Program-made: the position numbers and the translations under genes
Notes under the pieces: generated by a model
The model's database searches: none
Told to the model about the DNA's origin: nothing
Seen by the model: the letters and a program-made list of their open reading frames with translations, nothing else
In this document: positions 1 to 8,457 of the stretch, piece by piece
How positions within the stretch are numbered: the first letter of the stretch is position 1
Layout: every line of letters begins with the position of its first letter
Assembly (NCBI GenBank): GCA_963731665.1
Contig: CAVSWP010000012.1
Location: 62,001-126,000 of the forward strand
Length of the DNA: 64,000 nt
Direction: 5' to 3'
Source: Chersky-840 sp035604715
Lineage (GTDB): Bacteria > Actinomycetota > Acidimicrobiia > Acidimicrobiales > UBA8190

Positions 1-496
1 TCTTCCCCGTGCGTCGTCCACAGGCTCCTGCTTCCGGCGAACCACCAACAACCACTGTCGGGAGCAGACGTACTGCAGCCGAGGGTCACCACCCTGCCAC
101 GCTGTGGCCGCCCCAGATCCCTCCTCATTGGAGGGACTGGCACACGGAGTGTGTTGGTGAAACCTGTCTCAATACTTGGTTGAGCGAGGGGTGATGTACA
201 GCGTGTTATCACCTTGACCCACCTAAGTGATTCCACGTAGCTCGCCGTTCACTCAGACCCCACGCGCTTGGGGGACGGGACTGGTATTGGTCGGCACTGA
301 CACCGAGGTGTCGGTGGCCATCGACGGGCAAAGGTGTTTCTCCGAGTGTCGAGTGCGAGACCCCGTGGAATCACCATGTCGGTATGGGTGATCTCCCTCT
401 TCTGCGCTTGCATCAAGAAACGTCAGGATGGGCTATGAAGAGTCGTCGTTGTGGCCCGGACCCGCCCGCAATGCAGATGAGAGCTGGGGGTCAGGC
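1..496. other. No recognisable gene
   Basis: I see no convincing coding region, RNA gene or repeat here. The short open frames have arginine/proline-rich translations typical of random high-GC frames. The last part is presumably the leader and promoter region of the response regulator that starts at 497. Confidence 0.5.
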
Positions 497-904
497 ATGA
501 ACGCAGCACCTGAGTCTGGTAACGATCCACACCAGGGCGTCGATGTCCTCGTTGTCGATGATGACGAGGTGCTCCGGTCCACATGGGCCGAGATCCTGCG
601 TGACTCGGGCTACTCCGTCGCGGTGGCCGAGGATGGAGACATTGCCTTGGACGTCCTGGAACAGCAGTCGGTGGGTATGGTCCTCCTCGACCTGCGGATG
701 CCACGTCGAGACGGCCTCTCGGTCCTTGAGGCGCTCACGGCCCCGCAGCTGGTGGTGCTTGCCTCTGGCCACGCTCTCGACGAAGCGACGCTGGCTCGTG
801 CCGATGCCAAGATCGTGACCTATCTGGAGAAGCCGGTGCCACCAGAGCGACTTCTGGATGTGGTGGCCACCACGTTAGGACGCCCTCCTGCCGACGGCGC
901 CTGA
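497..904 (+). CDS. Single-domain response regulator (CheY-like receiver)
   Basis: This 135-residue protein is a lone receiver domain with no output domain. It shows the acidic pocket D21-D22-D23 after the first beta strand, the phosphoacceptor Asp65 in VLLDLRMP, a Ser90 in place of the switch Thr/Ser, and the conserved Lys112 in the EKP motif. Such proteins accept phosphate from a histidine kinase and act through protein contacts. I chose the ATG at 497 because the receiver fold starts about 15 residues later; an ATG at 428 would add 23 residues of low-quality sequence. No kinase gene is nearby, so its partner is unknown. The receiver assignment is firm; the pathway is not known. Confidence 0.85.
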   Translation: MNAAPESGNDPHQGVDVLVVDDDEVLRSTWAEILRDSGYSVAVAEDGDIALDVLEQQSVGMVLLDLRMPRRDGLSVLEALTAPQLVVLASGHALDEATLARADAKIVTYLEKPVPPERLLDVVATTLGRPPADGA

Positions 905-1343
905 GGACGTGAGGCCAATGCCCGATGAGGGTCGCCGATCGTTGCGGGTCATCGCCAAGGGTCGGTCCGGCGATCCCCATTTCTGATGAGGACATCCCCT
1001 ACTGCCAGACGTACCGTGGTTCTTGGTAGCTCCGGGGGGCGTTGCCCCCATCGTTCACCAGGGGCATCCAAGGGGGGATACGGCGAGGCGTAGGAGGGTG
1101 TCGTGATGCGGCACCCGAATGGCGTGTCCTGCGCCTCGCCGACCTCCGAGGCCGGTAGACACGATCCACCCTCAGGCGTACTGTTTGTATTGGGTGCCTC
1201 CACAGGGGGTGAGTGTGTCCCGTTACCTGCCAGGAGCGCCCGTGGGGAGTGGTGGGGCACAGGCAGCGTCAGACATTCGCCTGCAACCTGCAGGGCGCGG
1301 TCAGTGCCCCACCTCCCTCATGGCTGACCCTGTGGTCAGGCAT
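905..1343. other. No recognisable gene
   Basis: Open frames exist on both strands, but none has a protein-like composition, a ribosome-binding site or a recognisable motif. I see no hairpin typical of a terminator and no repeat. Confidence 0.4.
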
Positions 1344-1574
1344 TCAAGCAGTTGGCGCTCGCCGCTGCCGCCCCCGCCATAGCCCACGACCGAAGGCCCC
1401 CGTTATCTCATCGAACTGTCTGCATTTCCTACAGATCGGGAGGTCCTTCGGGATGGGGAGGGACGTGTCGATGGGGCGGCCGCACTTGCTCCGACCACTG
1501 ACTGCAGACAGAACGTGTTGGACGGTGGGATGGCTCTCAGAGGGGATCAAGCCGAAGACACGACGCTCTGCCAT
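1344..1574 (-). CDS. Small possible zinc-ribbon protein
   Basis: This is a 76-residue reading frame. Its centre has a CGRPI block followed about 17 residues later by CRKC, a Cys spacing seen in short actinobacterial zinc-ribbon proteins of unknown role. The ATG at 1574 was preferred over a longer start because the extra residues look random. The C-terminal 15 residues are Arg/Gly-rich and may lie past the real domain. There is no convincing ribosome-binding site, and the area around it is poor in genes, so it may be a remnant. I would not assign a function. Confidence 0.35.
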   Translation of the reverse strand: MAERRVFGLIPSESHPTVQHVLSAVSGRSKCGRPIDTSLPIPKDLPICRKCRQFDEITGAFGRGLWRGRQRRAPTA

Positions 1575-1742
1575 GGGGTCAAGCGTAGGTCTGGGCCAGG
1601 TCAACCGCAGGGCGTCCAAGGCGGTGCTTGTCACCGGTCACACGTCCCAGCGGGGGTGGAGCTACGAGCGACTGGGGGAGCCTGCCTAGTGGACGTCGAG
1701 GTGGCTGAGGAGGCTCAGGTCCGAGACTCGCTCTTCTAACGG

Positions 1743-2396
1743 TCACGCGGTCACGATCGACACGTTGAAGGCGGCTGTCCCGAGAGCTTGCATCGTGCGG
1801 ACCCAAAGCAACATGTAGGCCTCCATGCCTCGCGCGGCGGTGATGTCACCCAGATCGACGATTCGATCCGGCATCCACCCGAACGTTCCCAGGAGGGCCA
1901 CCACCGTCGCCTTGGCCTCGGCGTCGTCCCCGGCCACGAACAGGTTGGTGGGCGACGGAAGGTCCCCAGGGCTCACCATGACACTGGCGTTCACCGTGTT
2001 GAGGGCCTTGACCACCCGGGCGGGGGGGAAGGCCCGTTGGATTTGCTCGCCCAGGCTGTCGGTATTGGCCACAGTCATAGTCGGTGGCATGCCGTGCGAG
2101 AAGTCCAAAGGGTTGGCCACATCGACGAGCACCTTCCCGGCCAGGTTGTCGAGCCCCGCCAGCTCTAGAGCGGCCAGGGAGGCTTGACCCGAGGTGGCGT
2201 TGACGACAATCTCACCGTGCCGGGCTGCTTCAGCGAAGGTGCCAGCCCGCCCTCCGCCGCCGACGCTCGCTACCCACTGGGCAGCCTTGTCGTTGGCGGC
2301 GTCGCGCGACCCCATGACCACGTCGTGGCCGATCTCGACCAGCTTCGTGGCCAAGGTCTGGCCCACCATGCCCGTGCCAAGCACCCCGATCCTCAT
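1743..2396 (-). CDS. NADPH-dependent F420 reductase-like oxidoreductase
   Basis: This 217-residue protein opens with MRIGVLGTGMVGQTLATKL, a Rossmann dinucleotide-binding GxGxxG loop, followed by GSRD, where an Arg usually contacts the NADP 2'-phosphate. The remainder fits the compact F420-dependent NADP oxidoreductase family (FNO/NpdG-like): strands ending in NATSGQ and DVANPLD, then VKALNTVNASVM. Family members move hydride between NADPH and coenzyme F420, or act as small NADP-binding reductases. Length is normal. The ATG at 2396 is the natural start because the Rossmann strand begins at residue 3. It stands alone, with no F420 biosynthesis genes in view, so the electron partner is an inference. 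Confidence 0.85.
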   Translation of the reverse strand: MRIGVLGTGMVGQTLATKLVEIGHDVVMGSRDAANDKAAQWVASVGGGGRAGTFAEAARHGEIVVNATSGQASLAALELAGLDNLAGKVLVDVANPLDFSHGMPPTMTVANTDSLGEQIQRAFPPARVVKALNTVNASVMVSPGDLPSPTNLFVAGDDAEAKATVVALLGTFGWMPDRIVDLGDITAARGMEAYMLLWVRTMQALGTAAFNVSIVTA

Positions 2397-3049
2397 GGCG
2401 TCCTCCCAACCCCGACCGAACGTCGGTCACGTTTGGAACCTACCGAGAGAGGGACCCCAGAAAGGTCCGCCTGAGGAGCTGGCGCCCATGTGCGCTCCTC
2501 CTGCCTAGTGGGGCCGTCAGAGGTGCCCCAAGGAGAGGGCTGTGCAGGGCCTCCAGCTGGCTCGGAAGACGGCGGACGGGCTCAGGGGAGTCCTGGGGCC
2601 GATATGGGGCCGTCAGGGAGCCCTTCGGCGCAGCCGGTGGCGTCACCCTCTCGCCTTTTGCGGAGTGCCGAATGGGGGCATCAGGCGGCCCATTCTGTTC
2701 GCCAGGCACCGTGTACTAGTGGTCGATTACGCCTCTCCGACACGCACCTGAGTACACGGCAATCACCCGCGCTACTCAGGACTTTCGCTGAACCTTTCGC
2801 ACGCTCCTCGATTACTTGGCCGCATCCAAGACGCATCCTGCACACGCGGGACGTAACTCGATCACGATCGAACCTCGCTCCGGGTGGTGGCCAATCATGT
2901 GACTGCCGAGGGCCGCTCATTGTTCGGCCGTGAGCATATTGGCTGATGTCGCACTGACAGCCCACCAGCGCCAGCATCTCGTGTTGGCTGAGAGGCGTGC
3001 ACGACGGAGCAGCCGTGGCCCGAGTAGGACTCGGCTCTTCCGCCCGGTT
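2397..3049. other. Intergenic region without a recognised gene
   Basis: Frames here are Arg/Pro/Ser-rich and look non-coding. Base composition falls toward the right end, where the low-GC methyltransferase gene begins. That would suit a junction of transferred DNA, but I found no direct repeat or integrase trace. Confidence 0.4.
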
Positions 3050-3979
3050 CTATAGAGCCAGTTGGGCGCGCCGAAGCCACAGTGACCCGCCGGGTTTCTC
3101 TGCCCATAAGGGCATGCATGCTGCAACCTCGGCAGCGTGGAATTTGGCCAAGTACGAGTTGAAAAGCAAAATATAGAAGTCCGAGTTAAACATGAGAAAC
3201 GCTCTGAGAAGGTAGTTCTCATTCCATGCACGCCCTCGGTAGATCCATTCCCGTGGGTATTCGAACGGGTAGAAGATGTCGTGGAAGTGGACGAGAACAC
3301 CCGGCTTCAATCTCGGCAGTATGTCAAAGAGGAGCCGATTGACATCACTGCCGACCTTCGAGACGTGGGTTGAATCTATGAACAGGACGTCACCATCATC
3401 AAGTTCGTCAAAGACCTCGAGAGGGACACCTTGGACCGGCTGCACAATTATCCGGTGCCGGCGATCGTCACCCTGGCGAAGCAGCCCACGTAGTCGATTT
3501 GGAAACGGATCGATGAAAGTGCACGAAAGGCTTCCGCTCAGAAACCGCTCGTTTGTGTCAAGAATGACGGCCGAGGAGAAGCCAGATCCCACTTCGATGA
3601 GCCGCTGTGGCCGGTACCAGCGAAGGATGCAGTGAAGTACCAGTGCGTCTCCATAGCCGAAGAGAGAGTTTTCAAAGTGATACCGAAGACCCTCCTGGGG
3701 CTGACTTCCGAAAGGCTGATCTCGGTACAGCCCAGCGAGCTGCTCAATCAATTCAAGTTGGGAGAGGTCGTTGATCTCGATAGCTGGCACTGATCTCGGA
3801 AGGCTGAAGATCTGGTCCTCTCTCCTTCGTACTTCGTTCAGGGCGGGAATGGGTGAACCGAAGTGGCCAGGAGTGGACTCCATTTTGTAACCGGTCGCAC
3901 GCCGTGCACGCATCAACCGCCGCACCTCGACTATGTCGCCAAGTACCGGAAGCCGAGCTGCCTTCTCTCTCACGTTCAT
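3050..3979 (-). CDS. Class I SAM-dependent methyltransferase, probably acquired
   Basis: This 309-residue protein has a SAM-binding core: LIEVGSGFSSAVILDTN is motif I (residues roughly 146-162), FIDPFP is the following acidic strand, and DVLFIDSTHVSKVGSDV with VLVHFHDIF gives the later strands. The pattern matches the Methyltransf_24 group often found in sugar and cell-envelope clusters. The substrate cannot be told. The gene has clearly more A/T and uses codons such as TTT, AAA and ATA more than its neighbours, and no partner gene adjoins it. I infer horizontal transfer. The start ATG at 3979 gives an N-terminal helix-rich segment before the fold. Confidence 0.8.
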   Translation of the reverse strand: MNVREKAARLPVLGDIVEVRRLMRARRATGYKMESTPGHFGSPIPALNEVRRREDQIFSLPRSVPAIEINDLSQLELIEQLAGLYRDQPFGSQPQEGLRYHFENSLFGYGDALVLHCILRWYRPQRLIEVGSGFSSAVILDTNERFLSGSLSCTFIDPFPNRLRGLLRQGDDRRHRIIVQPVQGVPLEVFDELDDGDVLFIDSTHVSKVGSDVNRLLFDILPRLKPGVLVHFHDIFYPFEYPREWIYRGRAWNENYLLRAFLMFNSDFYILLFNSYLAKFHAAEVAACMPLWAEKPGGSLWLRRAQLAL

Positions 3980-4297
3980 GCGCGGAGACTATAGGTACTT
4001 GGGACCCGCTTTACGACGGGACGGCATATGTGGTTCCACCACAAGGCTTCTTCCTTGCACAGGCACAGGCCCTCACGCATGGCCGGCTGTGTGTGAACCA
4101 TCCCAACTCTTTGGCGACTGTGTCGTTCATGGCGGCCGATGCTACGGATATCACGGACTAACGCCGAGTCTCCTGCGACTCCCGCTTCTTCCCCTGCTCG
4201 ACCACTACAACAACAGCTTCGCGCCGGTTTTCACTACTGCTGGCTTGACGTTGGCCGCTGGAGGTTTCTTAGCCTCACTCCGACACCTCTTTCCCGC
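3980..4297. other. No recognised gene
   Basis: Upstream region of the acquired methyltransferase. It is AT-richer than the window and has no convincing frame, repeat or hairpin. Confidence 0.4.
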
Positions 4298-4498
4298 ATG
4301 CACCCGGGCAGGGTCGCTACATTGCTGATAGCGCTACTCGGACTGGGCTTTGGACCTGCAAGCGCCCTCACTCACCTTACGCCGCCCGACGTCTACGACG
4401 GGGCCATCATATGGGCGGTTGGCTTTCTCTCGGTCGCCGCGTTCTACTTGATCCGATGGTGGGAAGGCGGACAGACCCGGTGGTACGTGTGTCTCTAG
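4298..4498 (+). CDS. Possible small two-helix membrane protein
   Basis: A 66-residue frame starts MHPGRVATLLIALLGLGFG and contains two hydrophobic stretches, about residues 5-24 and 37-54, followed by a basic/aromatic end (IRWWEGGQTRW). That is the layout of a small two-pass membrane protein. A frame extends upstream to 4139, but that part lacks protein character. There is no clear ribosome-binding site and no neighbour to give context. It could be chance hydrophobicity in a degraded stretch, so confidence is low. Confidence 0.3.
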   Translation: MHPGRVATLLIALLGLGFGPASALTHLTPPDVYDGAIIWAVGFLSVAAFYLIRWWEGGQTRWYVCL

Positions 4499-5049
4499 GT
4501 TGAGACGGTGTCCAGCCTCACGGCGACGAGGCCACTCTCGTTTCTCGTTTGCTTGGCCGCAGCGTTCCATAGGTTGCGGAGGTGGTCTTCCGGGGAGGTT
4601 CGCCATTTGCTCCCACTCCACCCAGTGGGGCAAAGAACTTCCTGGAAAATGCTTGTTCTCGTGGAGGCCATGCCTTCATGGTGTGTTGTTCTCGTTGGGG
4701 TCGATAGAGGACCGGTTCCTCGGGACGCCTACCCCTTGGTGGCGCTATTGCTCCTCCTGATCTACCCAACTGGGTGAAAAGAGTAGACAGCGGCGGTCGT
4801 GTCCAGAAGCTTGGCGTGGCCGCGATCGTCGTCGTTGGAGTGAGCTGGCAACGATTCATCAATCTTGGCTTGGCGCTTCCCGGGAATCCACTCCGGCGGC
4901 TGATCGAAATCCTTCCGACCTGCCGCCTGGTTGGCATGCCGTCCGAAGTGCTCGGCACGGACCAGGGCGGTTGCGGGCCAACCGAAGTGGCGCTCCCGAA
5001 CAGTCCAAGCTCCTTCAAACCTCTGTGAGGACAGCGTGGAGGGGCTACG
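4499..5049. other. No convincing gene
   Basis: Several short frames occur on both strands, including a partly hydrophobic one at 4508-4777. None has a credible start, motif or length. Confidence 0.35.
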
Positions 5050-5304
5050 TCAGTTCGAGAGGCCCGGCTCAATCGGTGGGTGGTATTGCTCTGTGGAAGG
5101 ACCGTTGGTTCTCGGACGCTCCGGGCGCAGCCGACTCATCTCGGCATCGGTTGCCAGAACCACTTGTTCGAGGCCGTGTAGACGTTCGGAGAACTGTTCG
5201 GGTGACTCCTCAGGGAGCGGGCCTCTGGCTTTCACCTCGAGGTACATCGTGCGCGCCAGGCGCTGCCTCGTCAATGCTGCGCGCAATGTCTCGGCGCGGT
5301 CCAT
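5050..5304 (-). CDS. Small hypothetical protein, helical
   Basis: This 84-residue frame has a credible alpha-helical composition (LRAALTRQRLARTMYLEVKA, then EQFSERLHGLEQVVLATDAEMSRL) with evenly spaced Leu and charged residues and a Pro-rich tail. No family was recognised. It is the most upstream-lying left-end member of a series of very small minus-strand genes between 5.0 and 7.4 kb. The start ATG at 5304 fits the beginning of the helix. It may be part of an accessory island. Confidence 0.4.
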   Translation of the reverse strand: MDRAETLRAALTRQRLARTMYLEVKARGPLPEESPEQFSERLHGLEQVVLATDAEMSRLRPERPRTNGPSTEQYHPPIEPGLSN

Positions 5305-5428
5305 GCCGACACTCTACGCGCTAGCGGCTGCCGACGGTCCCATCATCCGACCGAAGGCTCCGTTCACATCGTCGATGAACCTTGGCACCCGATGACCGCG
5401 CCTGCGATCTTGGTGGCTTCGCTGGGTC

Positions 5429-5662
5429 TTATTCTGACACCCCGTCGAGGTGCTCGTCCGTCAGCCGCGTGAGTGCTTCCTCAAGCTCGTCGAGGGTCAT
5501 CGGCCATTCGACGATCACGCTGCTGCGAGCCTTTTGCAGCATGTACCGGCCACGGGTCCGGTATAGCTTGAAGCCGAGAGGCTTGGCTCTGTTGCGAGCG
5601 GCCTGCTCACGGTCACGTCGCGACGGCTCGCTTGTCTCGCTGGGGAAAAGGCTGCCCGCCAT
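5429..5662 (-). CDS. Small hypothetical protein
   Basis: A 77-residue frame with protein-like composition. An N-terminal Arg/Glu-rich helix (RRDREQAARNRAKPLGF) is followed by a short beta-rich segment (KLYRTRGRYMLQKARSSVIVEW) and a helix with LDELEEALTRLTDEHLDG. The beta-then-helix layout with a single Trp resembles small phage-like or regulatory proteins, but I recognise no family. No clear ribosome-binding site precedes the ATG at 5662. It belongs to the same run of tiny minus-strand genes. Confidence 0.45.
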   Translation of the reverse strand: MAGSLFPSETSEPSRRDREQAARNRAKPLGFKLYRTRGRYMLQKARSSVIVEWPMTLDELEEALTRLTDEHLDGVSE

Positions 5663-5763
5663 GGTGAGTCACATCGGCAGCGGAGCTCTCCACCTTGAGG
5701 GGTCCCTTTCACCGTGAGTTCAGGCTGGTCCGCAGGGCAAAGTGCCGGCACCGGCTCCGAAGG

Positions 5764-6003
5764 TCAAGCTGAGCTCGTAGGGGACGCGTCCTCGTCCTGG
5801 GCGAGCCGCCGAAAGAAGAACGTGTAGGTCCGGGGCCGCCCTTCGGTGACGGCGATGAGTTTCCAGCCTTCGTTGCCCTTGGAGGCGAGCATCGCCCGTA
5901 TCCCAGCACCGGCCCTCGCCCCGTCCCACGACTCTGAGTCGCCCCAGAAGATGACGTCGTGCTCCCACCTCTGGGTGCGAGGCAACTGAGGATCCTCACC
6001 CAT
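5764..6003 (-). CDS. DUF4177-like small protein
   Basis: This 79-residue protein reads WEHDVIFWGDSESWDG, then a helix ending MLASKGNEGWKLIAVTEG and a strand RTYTFFFRRL. An N-terminal Trp/Tyr strand, a helix followed by (N/G)xxGW(K/E)L and a final strand with aromatic residues and Arg are typical of DUF4177-type proteins, whose function is unknown. The ATG at 6003 was preferred to 6135 because the extra 44 residues are Arg/Ser-rich and read like a random frame. The C-terminus is acidic. The family placement is inferred from pattern, not from a search. Confidence 0.55.
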   Translation of the reverse strand: MGEDPQLPRTQRWEHDVIFWGDSESWDGARAGAGIRAMLASKGNEGWKLIAVTEGRPRTYTFFFRRLAQDEDASPTSSA

Positions 6004-6188
6004 GGCCCCCAGGCTATGGCTTGTGAAGGCGCGTCGCCCTATTCGTGTCAGGGCGAGGGCTGGGAAAGTCGACTTGAGTGTCGCTATACGCACTACGGAC
6101 GTCGGTACAGTCCGGTGGACACACGAACCCGCCACGTGGTGCGACCCAGAGCAGGGGGAGATAGGTCCTCATCGCACGTTGGTCGTGT

Positions 6189-6425
6189 CTACCCGCTCGT
6201 GGCAACCCGAAAACCATCGGGGTCGAGTGGCTCGTAGTCGGTTTGTTCGATCCGGGTGCTGACCTGCTTCGAGTATCGGCGAGGAACCAAAGGTGCTGCG
6301 CTCGGGGGTGGCCACTCCACCTTGACCGCTCCCGTATAGGTGTCCCAAGCAACCACCACGACTTCCCGGACCTTCCCGCCCAGGTGGGCGACGACGGTCT
6401 GTTCGGTGATCGGTTTCCAGGCCAT
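6189..6425 (-). CDS. Small hypothetical protein
   Basis: A 78-residue protein starts at the ATG at 6425, which is preceded by a good GGAGGGG ribosome-binding site. That supports this start over one six codons earlier. The sequence has a beta-strand-rich core (VREVVVVAWDTYTGAVKVEW) followed by a polar tail with RIEQTDYEPLDPDGF. No family was recognised. It lies in the run of small minus-strand genes at 5.0-7.4 kb. Confidence 0.5.
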   Translation of the reverse strand: MAWKPITEQTVVAHLGGKVREVVVVAWDTYTGAVKVEWPPPSAAPLVPRRYSKQVSTRIEQTDYEPLDPDGFRVATSG

Positions 6426-6829
6426 GGCCCCTCCGCTGTCCAATCAACGCCAAGTGCGGACCTCGGCGGGGTCCGGGCCGAGACATGGTGTCCGCTTTGC
6501 CCTTCGCGCCGCCTGCCAGGTGGCGACGGTCAGACGCTACCCCCCTTGTCATCGCGAGAGTGTGAGTACCAGGTCAGAGGGCATGGACACGCACCTCCCA
6601 TGGGCATAACGTCACCCTCGGACGACTTCCGGGAGGGAATAACCCCCCTTGACTCGGGAGTTGTTGGCGGGGTGCAGGCAACGCGTCGAGACGAGCTTCC
6701 CATGGCTTCGGCAGCGGCTCTGCACCCCGCCGCCCTTCCGCCTCAGGACAGGCAGGGGCCCCTGGACGTGACTACCTCGGAGCGGGCACCGCCTGTGCAG
6801 CGCCCTCTCGAACTCCGTGGCCGCCGAGA
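6426..6829. other. No recognised gene
   Basis: No frame with protein-like composition is visible between the two small minus-strand genes. Near 6620-6670 there is a C-run and a G-run, but no proper hairpin. Confidence 0.35.
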
Positions 6830-7114
6830 TCAGTGGCGGCGATCAAGATGTGAGCCGTCGGTATCTCGTTGTGGCTGTTGGCGTCGTTCCAGACGGACAT
6901 CTTCAAACGCGAACACGTCAGGGAAGGACTGGCCATCAGAGAGCCGTTGTATTCGGTACCCGTCGCGGAGTATCTCCACCACCTTGAAGCCGGTGGTCCA
7001 GTCCCCGAGGAACTTATCGCGAACATAGACCGTCGCACCCACCTCCAGGGTGGGAAAATCAGAGCCATGGTCGGCGAACGTCGCATGGGCGTCCTGCGCT
7101 TCGTCCTGGTGCAC
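6830..7114 (-). CDS. Small hypothetical beta-rich protein
   Basis: This 94-residue protein starts at a GTG (7114) with a strong AGGAGGAGACAG ribosome-binding site just before it, which decides the start. The core reads LEVGATVYVRDKFLGDWTTG, then VVEILRDGYRIQRLSDGQSF. That looks like a small SH3/KOW-like or Tudor-like barrel: xVGxxVxVRD..G.W..G..V..I..DGY.I.R.SDG. The fold is my inference; no family name is offered. The C-terminus is polar. It lies just downstream of a small membrane protein gene (7151-7348) and may be cotranscribed with it. Confidence 0.55.
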   Translation of the reverse strand: MHQDEAQDAHATFADHGSDFPTLEVGATVYVRDKFLGDWTTGFKVVEILRDGYRIQRLSDGQSFPDVFAFEDVRLERRQQPQRDTDGSHLDRRH

Positions 7115-7150
7115 CCTGTCTCCTCCTGGCCCTCCCAGAGCTGCCAACGA

Positions 7151-7348
7151 CTATAGAGACGTCGGCTTCCTCGGGATCCTTGCTGAGGCGCCAGTCGAGG
7201 AGCTGTGGTTCTCGGTGACCGGATCGGTCTGCCCAAGTTGGGAGCGTGCAGTAGTCCAGAACTCCGACCAGTAGCTGCGCCAGTCGGAGGACCCGAGCGC
7301 CCACCCCAGGGCGAAGATTCCGAGCCCTCCCACGACCACTCGGCGCAT
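7151..7348 (-). CDS. Small single-pass membrane protein
   Basis: A 65-residue frame begins MRRVVVGGLGIFALGWALG, a positively charged N-terminus followed by one hydrophobic segment, then a polar tail rich in Ser and Thr. That layout suits a single-pass membrane anchor with a short exported or cytosolic tail. The start at 7348 was chosen because it puts the charged residues immediately before the hydrophobic stretch. The ribosome-binding site is weak. No function can be assigned. Confidence 0.35.
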   Translation of the reverse strand: MRRVVVGGLGIFALGWALGSSDWRSYWSEFWTTARSQLGQTDPVTENHSSSTGASARIPRKPTSL

Positions 7349-7495
7349 GCGGAGATGATCGGCACACAGGTCAAGGTGCTTTAGGTACCCGGACCAAGTG
7401 CCAGCCTCGGTGACGCCGGGGGCAGCTCGGGCAGCTGGTTCCAAGGGATGCCCACATGAGATGAGAGCCGCAGCTTCCGCGAATACTTGGTGCGA

Positions 7496-7703
7496 TCACG
7501 CCTTGGGTTCGCTGATGGTCACCGTACCCTGGGCCGCGCCCACGAGGCGGTCCCTGTTGGTGGCGTCGATGTGTACCACGGCGGTCCGCTTGGTGAGCGA
7601 GATGACCTCAGAGCGCGCCTGCAGGAGGCCGTCGCGGATGGGGGCGAGGAAGTTCAGTTTCAGCCACCACTGGGTCGAAGGTGTCGTAGGTCGGCCCGGT
7701 CAT
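7496..7703 (-). pseudogene. Remnant of a hot-dog (PaaI-type) thioesterase
   Basis: Reading the minus strand from about 7690 to the TGA at 7496-7498 gives WWLKLNFLAPIRDGLLQA, then SEVISLTKRTAVVHIDATN and LVGAAQGTVTI. This is the C-terminal half of a PaaI/4HBT hot-dog thioesterase: the NFLxPIRxG strand, the R-T-A-V-V strand and the A-x-G-T-x-T end. The N-terminal half, with the HGG and catalytic Asp/Glu, is missing. An ATG at 7703 overlaps the stop of the upstream ClpN-type gene as ATGA and reads MTGPTYDTFDP, but in a different frame. I infer an internal deletion that also shifted the frame. No usable start remains in the conserved frame. Confidence 0.6.
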
Positions 7704-8332
7704 TCGTCTTCGGAGCCCTCGTCGGTGTCGAGCCGCCCCGCCCACTGGCGCACGCAGTGTTCGCAGATCGCCGCGTCGGTACCGGCGAAGAGCTGACCGC
7801 TGTCGGGTGGCCGCCGACCGCAGAAGGAACATGCTGGGACCCCAATCCGCGGAGGCTTCAGGGTCCGTTCCCTTTGGTGCGCTTGTCCCCCTTCTGAGTA
7901 GTTCCCCAGAAGGCTGATGACCTGCTGTCGCACGCGCAGGGAGTCTGCCCCCAGGCTCGCGAGCACCTGAGCCGCCACGCCTTCGCCCTCGCGCTCAATT
8001 CCAAGCAGCAAGTGCTCGGTGCCGATGTAGTTGTGTCCGAGTTGGAGGGCCTCGCGTAAGGAGAGTTCGAGGACCTTCTTCGCCCGTGGAGTGAACGGCG
8101 GCGAACTCGCCGGGGCCGTTGCGAACACTCCCAGGATCTCCTCCACCTTCTCCCGCACAGTCTCCAGCGAGATGCCCATTTGGGTCAGGGCCCGGCCGCC
8201 AACGCCATCGCCTTCATGGATGAGCCCCAGGAGGAGGTGCTCAGTCCCGATGAAGGGATGGTTCAGGAGGCGCGCTTCTGACTGGGCCAGGACCAGGACT
8301 CGACGGGCACGGTCAGTGAAGCGTTCGAACAT
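7700..8332 (-). CDS. ClpC-type N-domain protein with ClpX-type zinc finger
   Basis: This 210-residue protein starts MFERFTDRARRVLVLAQ and has two Clp N-domain repeats (about residues 1-70 and 80-145), each with a G-T-E-H-L-L-L-G motif, as in ClpC/ClpA N-domains that bind substrates and adaptors. No AAA+ ATPase module follows. Instead residues 168-193 form a C-x2-C-x18-C-x2-C zinc finger (CSFCGR, then LFAGTDAAICEHC), the pattern of the ClpX zinc-binding domain. It ends in an acidic tail. The two domains normally sit on different unfoldases. A role as an adaptor or substrate-delivery factor for ClpC/ClpXP is an inference. The gene overlaps the start of a thioesterase remnant by four bases. Confidence 0.88.
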   Translation of the reverse strand: MFERFTDRARRVLVLAQSEARLLNHPFIGTEHLLLGLIHEGDGVGGRALTQMGISLETVREKVEEILGVFATAPASSPPFTPRAKKVLELSLREALQLGHNYIGTEHLLLGIEREGEGVAAQVLASLGADSLRVRQQVISLLGNYSEGGQAHQRERTLKPPRIGVPACSFCGRRPPDSGQLFAGTDAAICEHCVRQWAGRLDTDEGSEDE

Positions 8333-8457
8333 CGGCCATATCGTCTCACTCTTGCCTCTCCGTAGCCATGCACCGCAGGATCAGCCAGATGGTGAGGGGC
8401 CGGCCCTGATTGCCTCAACGGTCAGCCGCCGGAGCGACAAGAGGCCGGACCCGTCTC

